DNA of 57,752 nt from Calditrichota bacterium. GTDB lineage: Bacteria > Electryoneota > AABM5-125-24 > Hatepunaeales > Hatepunaeaceae. The translations under genes were made by a program, and so were the position numbers. Positions 19,152-27,100 of this stretch are shown piece by piece. Location of the stretch: positions 1-57,752 of the forward strand of contig JABGPL010000021.1 in assembly GCA_018644935.1 (NCBI GenBank). The letters are read 5' to 3'. The notes below the pieces were generated by a model. That model did not search any database. It was not told the origin of the DNA and saw only the letters and a list, made by a program, of their open reading frames with translations. The stretch's first letter is position 1. Each line of letters opens with the position of its first letter.

Positions 19152-20359
19152 TTCGTCAGTGTAATCATTTTAGTAGAATATTGACCAGCATTAGAAAGCC
19201 TAACGAGGTAATTTCCTGCCGGGTAGTCGGTCAAATCGAGTGGAATCTCAAGCTGGCCTAGGGATACATCCATAGTTGATACTGTCTGCCCGAAGGGATT
19301 GAATATCTCTAATTTTGAACTACCCAATAGTAAGCCACCGTATACTAACTTTGTGGAATTGTTAAAAGGATTGGGGTAATTTGACATGATTACAAACCCA
19401 GCAGGTGAAGGATTGGTGACAACGGGTGCACTATTCTCTGAGGCGTTTATGTACAGCCGAATTTCGGATTCGCGCAATCCTGTCACAATATCATAAAAGC
19501 CATCTCCGTTCCAATCGAAGAGGTCTATCCGGGCATACCCCGATAACCTGATACGGCCGTTTTCATCATCAAGACGGGTTCCGGAGTTGAACTGTGGGTC
19601 GTTATCTGTACCAATATTGGTATAAAACCAGATGTCGCCCCAGGTGCAACCAAACACCAGATCTCTTTTTCCATCTCCGTCAAGATCGACAAAAGCCGGG
19701 GATGAATCCGCACCATTATTAATTTCACCGTTACCCGATTCCAACGTGATACAACTCGATAAAACAAAGTTCTCAGGTGAGCCCGAATTAATGTAAAGAT
19801 TAATTGTCCCCCCAAAGGTGCCGACCAAAAGGTCAAGATCACCATCAAGGTCCCAGTCAACTGTCTGTGGAGCAGCTCTGGATAGACTGATTACCTCTCC
19901 ATCAACCTCAACTTTTCCTGCTGAGGAAAGCTCACCATCCTCATCTCGTATATATAAGGTAATCTCTCCATCAGCATCACCAACAAGCAGATCCATGTCA
20001 CCATCAGCATCTACATCCGCCATCTGCGGATAAGCACCCTGACATCATTCAAAAGGTGCGCAGAGCAATTCACCATCGGCAGAAAGTCGCCCTGAGAGCT
20101 CAAACGAGGGTTGGTTATCCTGAGGGGTGTTTGTGAACAGGTAAATTGGCCCATCTGTGAAAGTGCCAACAAGAATATCAAAATCACCATCATTGTCCCA
20201 GTCACCAACACAGGGAGCCGTGTATCCGGATGCGTCACCCGGAAATTCAGACGCTTCATTTTGAAGAACCACTGCCGGCTGGAAAACTGGAGGATCGGCA
20301 GTTGCAACAGCTGTCAAACTTAAGAGAAACAAAATTATCAGTGGAAACATATCTTTCAT
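19148..20359 (-). CDS. FG-GAP/VCBS repeat secreted protein, candidate selenoprotein (U-C)
   Basis: A signal peptide (MFPLIILFLLSLTAVATA) leads into FG-GAP repeats with Asp-rich calcium-binding loops (DWDNDGDFDILVG, DVDADGDMDLLVG, DWDLDGDLDLLVG). A sorting tail with YPNPFN closes the 403-residue protein. A TGA at codon 105 (complement of 20045-20047) is read through and is directly followed by Cys, giving FEUCQG; another Cys lies eight codons before it. The frame continues without shift into the next repeat. The ribosome site AGGAAA lies within the 18-base gap after arsG, so it is probably co-transcribed with the arsenical genes. A surface metal- or redox-related role is possible but unproven. 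Without Sec insertion only the first repeat and a half would be made. Confidence 0.82.
20015..20047 (-). promoter_or_regulatory. Sec codon and SECIS-like hairpin
   Basis: On the minus strand TGA is followed after 13 bases by the perfect stem ATCCGC/GCGGAT with loop AGATG. The loop starts 20 bases from the TGA. Stem length and loop distance match those of the other candidates in this window. Confidence 0.75.
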
Positions 20360-20377
20360 TTTTTATAATTTCCTGAG

Positions 20378-21061
20378 TTAAAGCATAACACCGAATGTAT
20401 AAATAATTGTGCAGTAAATGCCTGCCAGAATAAAAACAACGCTCGTAATCCGTCTCGCCCAGAGCTCAAACACCTTAAGTTTGTCATAGGCACGACCAAC
20501 GGCGTTTGCACTGAAAGCCAGCAGGATTGCGAAAAAGATGACTGGAAGTCCGGTCCCAATTCCGAAAATGGATGGATACAATATTGTCGAACCTATTCCG
20601 ACTGCCAGAGGAATCAAACTGCCGAAGAACAAAGCCGCTGAAACCGGGCAAAATGAAAGTGCAAAAACTATTCCCAACAGACCTGCACCCCAAATCCCCA
20701 TATCTCCCGCCTTGTCCTGTAGTTTTCCTGATCCCAGGGAGCTAAACCAATGGGCTGGAATTACTCCGAGCAGCATCACTCCGACAACAATCAGCACCGG
20801 ACCGAGAAAACGGTTGAAATAGTCCTGTAAGAAATTCGCCACACCCGGAATCGAGAGAATCCCGGTTACCACAATCGCGCCAACTACAACATAAGCAATC
20901 ATCCGCCCAAGGGTATAGAGCATTCCAGCGAGCAGCACTCGCCGGGTATTCTCAACTTTGTTTCCAATAAAGGAAATTGCAGCAATATTCGTCGCTAACG
21001 GGCAAGGGCTGATTGATGTCAATATGCCCAACCAGAGTGCGGTACCAATGCTTAGGAGCAT
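20378..21061 (-). CDS. arsG: ArsG-family efflux permease
   Basis: This 227-residue integral membrane protein has about six hydrophobic helices and the hallmark SISPCPLATNIAAISF near the N-terminus, plus a second Cys-Pro site (SFCPVSAALFFGSLIP). It belongs to the DsbD/CcdA-like superfamily, and the motifs fit the subgroup I know as ArsG, which with ArsE and ArsF handles aromatic arsenicals (reduction and extrusion). Its ATG directly abuts the stop of arsF. The order arsR, small thioredoxin, arsF, arsG supports the call. A general thiol-electron carrier of the CcdA type is the main alternative, and would also fit the redox genes downstream. Confidence 0.72.
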   Translation of the reverse strand: MLLSIGTALWLGILTSISPCPLATNIAAISFIGNKVENTRRVLLAGMLYTLGRMIAYVVVGAIVVTGILSIPGVANFLQDYFNRFLGPVLIVVGVMLLGVIPAHWFSSLGSGKLQDKAGDMGIWGAGLLGIVFALSFCPVSAALFFGSLIPLAVGIGSTILYPSIFGIGTGLPVIFFAILLAFSANAVGRAYDKLKVFELWARRITSVVFILAGIYCTIIYTFGVML

Positions 21062-21553
21062 CTACTTGCCTTCAGCGATGAAGGTGTCCATTTCAACTTT
21101 AACATAGTCGTAGAACTTTTCTTTATCTTTTTTATGTTCCCATACATCCTTCAGGTTTTTCCAGCGAACGATCTCTTCACCATTCATCACGAAAAATACA
21201 ACAGATTGAGTAAATAATCCGAATTCCTTTTTGAATTTCTTGTTCTTGGGATCCAAATAATTCGCAACCTTCCATTCAATCTGACCAGTCTCAACCCTTT
21301 TGGGGAAGAACTTTAACAGAGCATCATGTGAGTACATTTCAATTGTCTTGCATGACATACAGCGTTTGCGACCATGAAAGTAGTATGCTGAAATGGTCGT
21401 GAATTCTGTTTCGCTGTTCTTATCTGTCGATTCAATTTCTTTAACAGGCTCAACTGTTTTGTTTTTATCACCCGCGACACTCGCAGAAGGCAGAGTGATC
21501 AGCAATATAGCAAATGCTACCAGTATAACCATCCAAACATCAGAGGTCTTCAA
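21062..21553 (-). CDS. arsF: ArsF-family exported thiol protein
   Basis: The start is TTG at 21553, chosen because GGGAG lies at a good distance and a signal peptide (MVILVAFAILLITLPSASVAG) follows at once. The mature part holds the motif YFHGRKRCMSCKTIE, with CXXC near the start of a thioredoxin-like fold, and a Lys-rich C-terminus. This matches the family annotated as the ArsF subunit of nitrophenyl-compound reduction. It probably works outside the cytoplasmic membrane with ArsG. A generic nitroreductase-associated or thiol-handling role cannot be excluded. Confidence 0.72.
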   Translation of the reverse strand: MKTSDVWMVILVAFAILLITLPSASVAGDKNKTVEPVKEIESTDKNSETEFTTISAYYFHGRKRCMSCKTIEMYSHDALLKFFPKRVETGQIEWKVANYLDPKNKKFKKEFGLFTQSVVFFVMNGEEIVRWKNLKDVWEHKKDKEKFYDYVKVEMDTFIAEGK

Positions 21554-21580
21554 TTGGATTCTCCCATAAAATAAATCGTG

Positions 21581-21644
21581 CTTGCAGACGCTCTTGTCTG
21601 CAAGTTTGGATTGTTATCACTGTCACACGAGGGCGTGTGACAGT
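21581..21644. repeat. Two adjacent perfect intergenic hairpins
   Basis: CTTGCAGAC at 21581-21589 pairs with GTCTGCAAG at 21596-21604. ACTGTCACACG at 21619-21629 pairs with CGTGTGACAGT at 21634-21644 around the loop AGGG. They lie inside the ars operon between the thioredoxin and arsF genes, with no T-tract, so an REP-like element or an RNA-stability hairpin is likelier than a terminator. Confidence 0.7.
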
Positions 21645-21655
21645 ACAATATTCAA

Positions 21656-21889
21656 TCAGGACAAAAGTTCTTTTATTTTATCAACTGAGAGTACCTTTCC
21701 GACACTCTCAACTTTTCCATCAATAACCAGTCCGGGAGTCATGGCGACTCCGAACTTCATTATATCTACAATATCCTTAACCTTCTCGATTTCGCACTCC
21801 ACCCCGGCAGCTTTTGCAGCTTCATCCGCATTCCTGGCTAATGTCTCACATTTGGGACATCCCGGTCCCAGTACTTTAATCTGTTTCAT
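21656..21889 (-). CDS. Small thioredoxin-fold protein (ArsE-like)
   Basis: A 77-residue protein with an active site GPGCPKCETL at residues 8-17 and the TPGLVIDGKV region that supplies the cis-Pro. It belongs to the small archaeal/bacterial glutaredoxin-like family (thioredoxin_3). There is no signal peptide, so it acts in the cytoplasm. Its ATG overlaps the stop of the arsR-type gene. In known arsEFG clusters, as I recall, the first gene encodes such a protein, so a role as intracellular reductant in arsenical processing is inferred. Confidence 0.8.
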   Translation of the reverse strand: MKQIKVLGPGCPKCETLARNADEAAKAAGVECEIEKVKDIVDIMKFGVAMTPGLVIDGKVESVGKVLSVDKIKELLS

Positions 21890-22230
21890 TTTATTTCCTG
21901 TATTTCAAAATGTTCTGTTGCAGCCAGATGTAATTCCGCATTGCTCTTGAGAACTCCTTCTATGCATCCGAAGAAATTGAGCACACAGGGTGTTGTCAGT
22001 TCATAATACACCGAAGCACCAATTTTTTCATCTTTGACAATGCCAGCGTTCCGCAACACCGAGAGGTGCTTCGAAACTGTTGAACCATCTGCACCAATCA
22101 TATCCGTCAGCTCATTAACACGGCGTTTATGGTTTGAGAGCTGATCGACGATAAAAAGTCGTGTTGGATGCGCCAAAGCCTTTACAATCTTAGCTCTGAC
22201 TTCATACCGAGCTTTCGTTTTTACATCCAT
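21886..22230 (-). CDS. ArsR/SmtB-family transcriptional repressor
   Basis: A 114-residue winged-helix regulator: RAKIVKALAHPTRLFIVDQL gives the first helices, and SKHLSVLRNAGIVKDEK gives the recognition helix and wing. Cys residues in the C-terminal part (TPCVLNFFGCIEG) could bind arsenite, antimonite or a soft metal, as in other members. It is the first gene of the minus-strand run and is divergent from the permease at 22379. Two copies of an operator-like sequence lie in the gap, so it probably represses both units and is released by metal(loid). The ligand is not certain from sequence. Confidence 0.88.
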   Translation of the reverse strand: MDVKTKARYEVRAKIVKALAHPTRLFIVDQLSNHKRRVNELTDMIGADGSTVSKHLSVLRNAGIVKDEKIGASVYYELTTPCVLNFFGCIEGVLKSNAELHLAATEHFEIQEIK

Positions 22231-22252
22231 TATCTATCCCGATTACCTGTAG

Positions 22253-22277
22253 ATATGGCAATATAGCCAAATAACCA
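22253..22277. promoter_or_regulatory. Probable ArsR operator, copy 1
   Basis: This 25-base element starts ATATGGCAATATAGCC and ends AAATAACCA. It contains the dyad TGGC-N6-GCCA. It lies 23 bases upstream of the regulator's start codon and recurs at 22332-22356 with only a few changes. Confidence 0.6.
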
Positions 22278-22331
22278 AGAATGTGCAATAGTCTCTCTAG
22301 AGTTGAGGATAATACTTGCAACATTATGGTC

Positions 22332-22356
22332 ATATGGCTATATTACCAAATGACCA
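22332..22356. promoter_or_regulatory. Probable ArsR operator, copy 2
   Basis: This copy, starting ATATGGCTATATTACC, lies 79 bases from copy 1 and just upstream of the permease start. It lies within a larger dyad (ATGGTCAT at 22326-22333 with ATGACCAT at 22350-22357). Binding here would block the permease leader. Confidence 0.6.
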
Positions 22357-22378
22357 TATTAATCAAACAGGAATACTA

Positions 22379-23674
22379 ATGTTCTGGAAAAGGGAATGGA
22401 AAGCGCTTGCAATTATCACGGCTGTTTTCCTGGCGAGTTTTTATCTGCCTGTTGGCAAGGAACGGTTTGATGCGTCGATTATCGAGGCATTCCACCTTGT
22501 AAAATGGTACGCTCGTGAGCACGTCCTCCTCTGCCTGATACCCGCGTTCTTTATTGCGGGTGCTATTGCGGTTTTTGTCAGTCAGGGCTCTGTAATGAAG
22601 TACCTTGGAGCTCGGGCTAATAAGTTTCTGGCGTTCAGCGTTGCTTCTGTATCAGGATCAGTTCTGGCTGTTTGTTCTTGCACGATACTGCCACTGTTTG
22701 CGGGAATCTACAGAATGGGTGCAGGTCTCGGTCCTGCAACAGCATTCCTCTACTCCGGACCAGCAGTTAATGTTCTTGCTATTATCCTGACCGCTCGAAT
22801 ACTTGGAATAGAGCTTGGAATAGCTCGGGCAATTGGTGCAATCGTTTTCAGCATTGTAATCGGTCTGCTGATGCACTTCATCTTCAGAAAAGAAGAACTC
22901 GAAAAATCCGAAGCCCAAATGTTAATGCCGGAAACCGATGTGCAGCGTCCCCTGTGGCAAAATGGTCTGTATTTTCTCTCTATGGTCGGGATATTGGTAT
23001 TCGCTAACTGGGGAAAACCGGCTGAAAGCTCAGGATTATGGTACAATATCTATCATGCTAAGTGGATTGTAACTAGTATTTTTGCTATTGGATTTGGGGT
23101 CATGCTCAGTTTGTGGTTCGGAATGAAATGGATGCATATACTTTTCGCTGGATTGCCAGCCGTAATACTGGCAATAATGTATCCCGAAATGCCGTTAATT
23201 GCATTCAGTGCAGGAGTAGTCGGTTTATCGGTCATTACAAGCTCGAACAAAGAAGAACCCGGAGAATGGTTCTCTTCAACATGGGGATTTGCCAAACAGA
23301 TTTTGCCTCTGCTCTTCTTCGGTGTGCTGGTCGCCGGAGCACTTTTGGGACGTCCAGGTAATGAAGGACTGATCCCATCCGAATGGATTCATGCCGCAGT
23401 CGGTGGAAACTCAATCGGATCAAATTTCTTCGCATCCATCGCCGGGGCTTTCATGTACTTCGCGACTCTGACCGAGGTCCCAATCTTACAGGGTTTGATA
23501 GGCAACGGGATGGGAAAAGGTCCAGCACTGGCATTGCTGCTCGCTGGTCCCGCGCTCAGCTTGCCAAATATGCTGGTGATTCGCAGTGTTATGGGAAGTA
23601 AGAAAACGGTGGTTTTTGTGGGATTGGTGATTATTATGGCGACAATCAGTGGGATCATTTACGGGGCAATTTAA
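22379..23674 (+). CDS. Membrane permease of the ArsP/SO_0444 (DUF318) type
   Basis: I chose the ATG at 22379, preceded by AGGA, because the longer frame from the TTG at 22316 would run through the operator copy. The 431-residue protein has about ten hydrophobic helices. The hallmark is VLAVCSCTILPLFAGIYRMG with its Cys-Ser-Cys, followed by LGPATAFLYSGPAVN and, in the second half, a matching GPALALLLAGPALSLPN. This family exports trivalent organoarsenicals or soft metals. The divergent placement opposite the arsR-type operon, with shared operators, supports metal(loid) efflux. The exact substrate, organoarsenical or Cu/Zn-like ion, cannot be decided from sequence. Confidence 0.82.
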   Translation: MFWKREWKALAIITAVFLASFYLPVGKERFDASIIEAFHLVKWYAREHVLLCLIPAFFIAGAIAVFVSQGSVMKYLGARANKFLAFSVASVSGSVLAVCSCTILPLFAGIYRMGAGLGPATAFLYSGPAVNVLAIILTARILGIELGIARAIGAIVFSIVIGLLMHFIFRKEELEKSEAQMLMPETDVQRPLWQNGLYFLSMVGILVFANWGKPAESSGLWYNIYHAKWIVTSIFAIGFGVMLSLWFGMKWMHILFAGLPAVILAIMYPEMPLIAFSAGVVGLSVITSSNKEEPGEWFSSTWGFAKQILPLLFFGVLVAGALLGRPGNEGLIPSEWIHAAVGGNSIGSNFFASIAGAFMYFATLTEVPILQGLIGNGMGKGPALALLLAGPALSLPNMLVIRSVMGSKKTVVFVGLVIIMATISGIIYGAI

Positions 23675-23683
23675 GCACAATAT

Positions 23684-23715
23684 CTCGTAGCCGCGACCCT
23701 TGCGGTCGTGGAAAA
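23684..23715 (-). repeat. Inverted copy of the 46-bp repeat unit
   Basis: This is the reverse complement of the tandem unit that begins about 75 bases later. It includes the core CGACCCTTGCGGTCG, itself a hairpin, flanked by CTCGTAG and GGAAAA. Confidence 0.8.
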
Positions 23716-23790
23716 TGACATCTCCATCTTACTATATTCCCACGCTGGAGCATGGGAACAAGTATCGTCGTGAAAAATCATATCTCCCTT

Positions 23791-24000
23791 TCCACGACCG
23801 CAAGGGTCGCGGCTACGAGTTAATGGAGAGTTGTTTTCCACGACCGCAAGGGTCGCGGCTACTAGTTAATGGAGAGTTGTTTTCCACGACCGCAAGGGTC
23901 GCGGCTACGAGTTAATGTAGAGTTGTTTTCCACAACCGCAAGGGTCGCGGCAACGAGTTAATGGAGAGTTGTTTTCCACGACCGCAAGGGTCGAGGCCAA
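23791..24000 (+). repeat. Five tandem copies of a 46-bp palindromic unit
   Basis: Copies start at 23791, 23837, 23883, 23929 and 23975, a constant period of 46. Each contains CCACGACCGCAAGGGTCG and, in the first four, GTTAATGGAGAG or a close variant. Each can fold through CGACC-GCAAG-GGTCG. Units differ by one to three bases and the last is truncated. It occupies most of the gap between the permease and the C25-like gene and contains no convincing coding frame. Confidence 0.9.
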
Positions 24001-24102
24001 TTAAGGGTTACATAATTTATTGTCGGGGTTGTTTTCCCGGTCAAATAAAGTTACATTTTATAGATGTACTAAAAATTTCGAAAATAAAACAGGACCAGCG
24101 AA

Positions 24103-27100
24103 ATGCGAATTGCTGCCATTTTCCTCTGTACAATTTTGTTGACTTTTTCAGTTACCGGCGCGTCGCCCGTAACCGAAGACATTCGATCATCAGCAGCTCC
24201 ACTCCCGCTATATGATGTTGATGACCAAGCATCCTTTTTCGTAAGGGATCGTGGTCTGAACGGCATTACACTTGAGGTTGTGCTTCCGCCGACAGCAGAC
24301 CGGGTTTCGATGCAAGGGGTGTTTTCCAGTTCAATGGATGAATCTTCGGATTCTCCTCTGCCTTATATATCGCGCTGGGTTGTAATCCCTGAAAATGTTG
24401 ATGCAAATCTGCATATCGTTAGTCAGGAAGGTCGACGATTAAGAACTGATCCTCAAATCGGATCAACAACCTTTATTGACGATTGGGATATCTCAATAAC
24501 GGAAACGGAGAATTTTCAGGACATCACTACGGTTCCTGCATTTGTCGGAAATCCTTCGGTCCTGCGCGGCATTCGGATGGTTCCTGTTCTGATTTTTCCA
24601 CTTCAAAAACTCGATGACTCGGGAACAGTTTTCGAGAATCATGAGGTGACCATTGAGCTTGAATTCACACCTTCCGAGAACAATTCTTTTCAATTCTCAC
24701 ACAGAGCTCCGTATAGCCTGGAATTTTCAAATGTAATTGAAAATCTGGTTGTCAATCCACCGGCAAGAGATCTGTCTGCAGAGAACCGCTCCAAGATATT
24801 AATTGTACATACCTCAAGGCTCAGTGAAGATGAAGCGATGATGAATGATCTCAACGCCTTTGCGGAATGGAAACGGAGACTTGGTTATGCGGTTGAGTTA
24901 CTTCCGATAGAAATTGATGTGGCTTTTGAAGCCCAGCAAGAGAATCAGGAGGCAGTTAAAGAAGCAATTCGAGAGAGATATGAAGCGCCTCAATCAATTG
25001 AATTTCTGATGATTATGGGACATTATAATGTTTTCGCATTCGGTGCAGATTCAATTGACCAGCTGGTGGAAACTCCGTATTTATTCCCAACCTTTTACGG
25101 GGAAATCGAAAACTGGGAACGTGTTGATGTGCAATATCAGGGGGATCAATTCTTTGTTACATTCGATGAAGCGGATAATATGCCTGATGTGATTGTTGGC
25201 AGATTTATGAGTACAAATTATGAGGAACTCTCGTATGCCCTACACAGAGTGATTCAATATGAGCAGAATCCCATTGAAGGAGAATGGTTCACTCGTTCAA
25301 TATTCTCGGCTGCAACAAACGTAGATAATGGAGTTGCAATCCCACCTTCTTTTCTTGCTCTTGATGTAGCTCAATGGACGGAAAGACGGTTAATGGAACT
25401 TGGCTACGAAGGAATATTTACCGTTGTAGATCAAGAGTTTCCTGATATCGGAGATGAGGTTCTGCCGAGACTCGAAGCTGGTGTTTCGCTTGCATTAAGT
25501 GAAACCTGGTTGTGCGGGGCGGTGACGTATGAAACAGTTTTTGATGAAGATAGTGTTCAATCTTTTCAGAGGGGACCAATTGCTAACACTGGAAGAAAAC
25601 ACCCGTTTGTGATTACGAACCATTCCCATTACCACGATCCAATATTAGAACCATTCTTTAATAGTGGTTCTGTTGATGAGCCGAGTGGTCCTGTTAGTGC
25701 ATTTGGCATGTGGCTTTACCCTTATGATTTGCATCTCAGTCATATAATTGGCTGGTCTGTATGGGGAATGCAGAATTTACGTACCATGACCAGTGGTTAT
25801 CTCTTTCAATACACGGGGATGCAATTAAATCCAATTATTGATTTCTCATTAATTGATGAGGCCACACGCTGGCAATTCAAGGGGTTTTATCAATTCCTCG
25901 GAGATCCCACAGTACAGATTCGTAATGCACAACCGACTCAACTTACAGTCAATCATCCCGAATCGTTTAACATAGGTGCTACTCTGGTCAATTTGACAGT
26001 GACTGATGGAGAGAATCCGGTTGGGGATGCCATTGTCTGTATTCGTCAGGGGGAAGATCTACAATATGTAGAGATGTCAGGTCCAGGAGGTAATGTCAGG
26101 TTCACTGTACCGGATGGGTTGCTGGAGGGAGAGTTACAGATTACAGCATCAAAACACAACTTCATCCCTTATCTTGAATCACCGGCAGTTGAAGAACAGG
26201 ATATTAATATCGTTCTTGATCAATTTCAACTGGTTGACGGTGAACTAACTAATGGTCAGAACATTGAACTCGAATTGACATTTCGTAATACCGGTGAATC
26301 TGATGCAAATGAACTTACCGCAACCTTCAGCTCTAATGACGACTATTTGAGTTTTTCAGCAAACGAGATTGGAGTTGCGGATATTCGAGCCGGACAAACC
26401 GGAGGCTTGGCTGGTGATTTGCGGTTAACCCTCGATCATGATTGTCCCGGAGGAACTCTTATTCAGGTGAGTGTGGACGTAAATTCCGGTGATAGTCATT
26501 GGCTGTCCGCTTTTGAAATCGCGACATCCGGTCCAAATCTGGTAATTGAAGCAGCGAATGATCAATTGGTCATTGGTGAAGAGAGAAGGTTAAATCCGGC
26601 AATTGCAAACATCGGTGATATTGCTTCAGGCGAACTTACGGCTGAACTGGTCACATCGGATCCATCTGTGACAGTGACAGTCCCAAACCAAAGTTATCAA
26701 GCGATTGGGGCGGATAGAAGTGCCGAACCAGAGGAACAATTTACAGTGAGCGTTGATGAACTATTCTTCCCTGGTAGTAAAATAAACTTTGAGCTTTTGC
26801 TTTCAGATGGTGAAGAATACAACGCTGTTGTTCCATTTCAGGCAGGACCTGTTGGGGAAGTGAGCGCAGGTGATCCGTATGGACCAGATGATTTTGGCTA
26901 TATCTGCTTTGATAGTAATGACGATGAATGGGAAGATCATCCCGTTTTTAACTGGATTGAAATCAGCTCTGACGCAGTAGATGCCGATATTCCTGGAACT
27001 AAGATAGAATTTGAGTTTCCGGAACGTCCAGAGGCCTGGGACGTATGGAACGCAACGGAATGGGTCGAACTCCCGTTTACGTTCAAGTATTATGGAAGAG

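Noticed and set aside
23791-24000. CRISPR array
   Set aside because: Units are contiguous 46-bp tandem repeats without variable spacers, and no cas genes are nearby.
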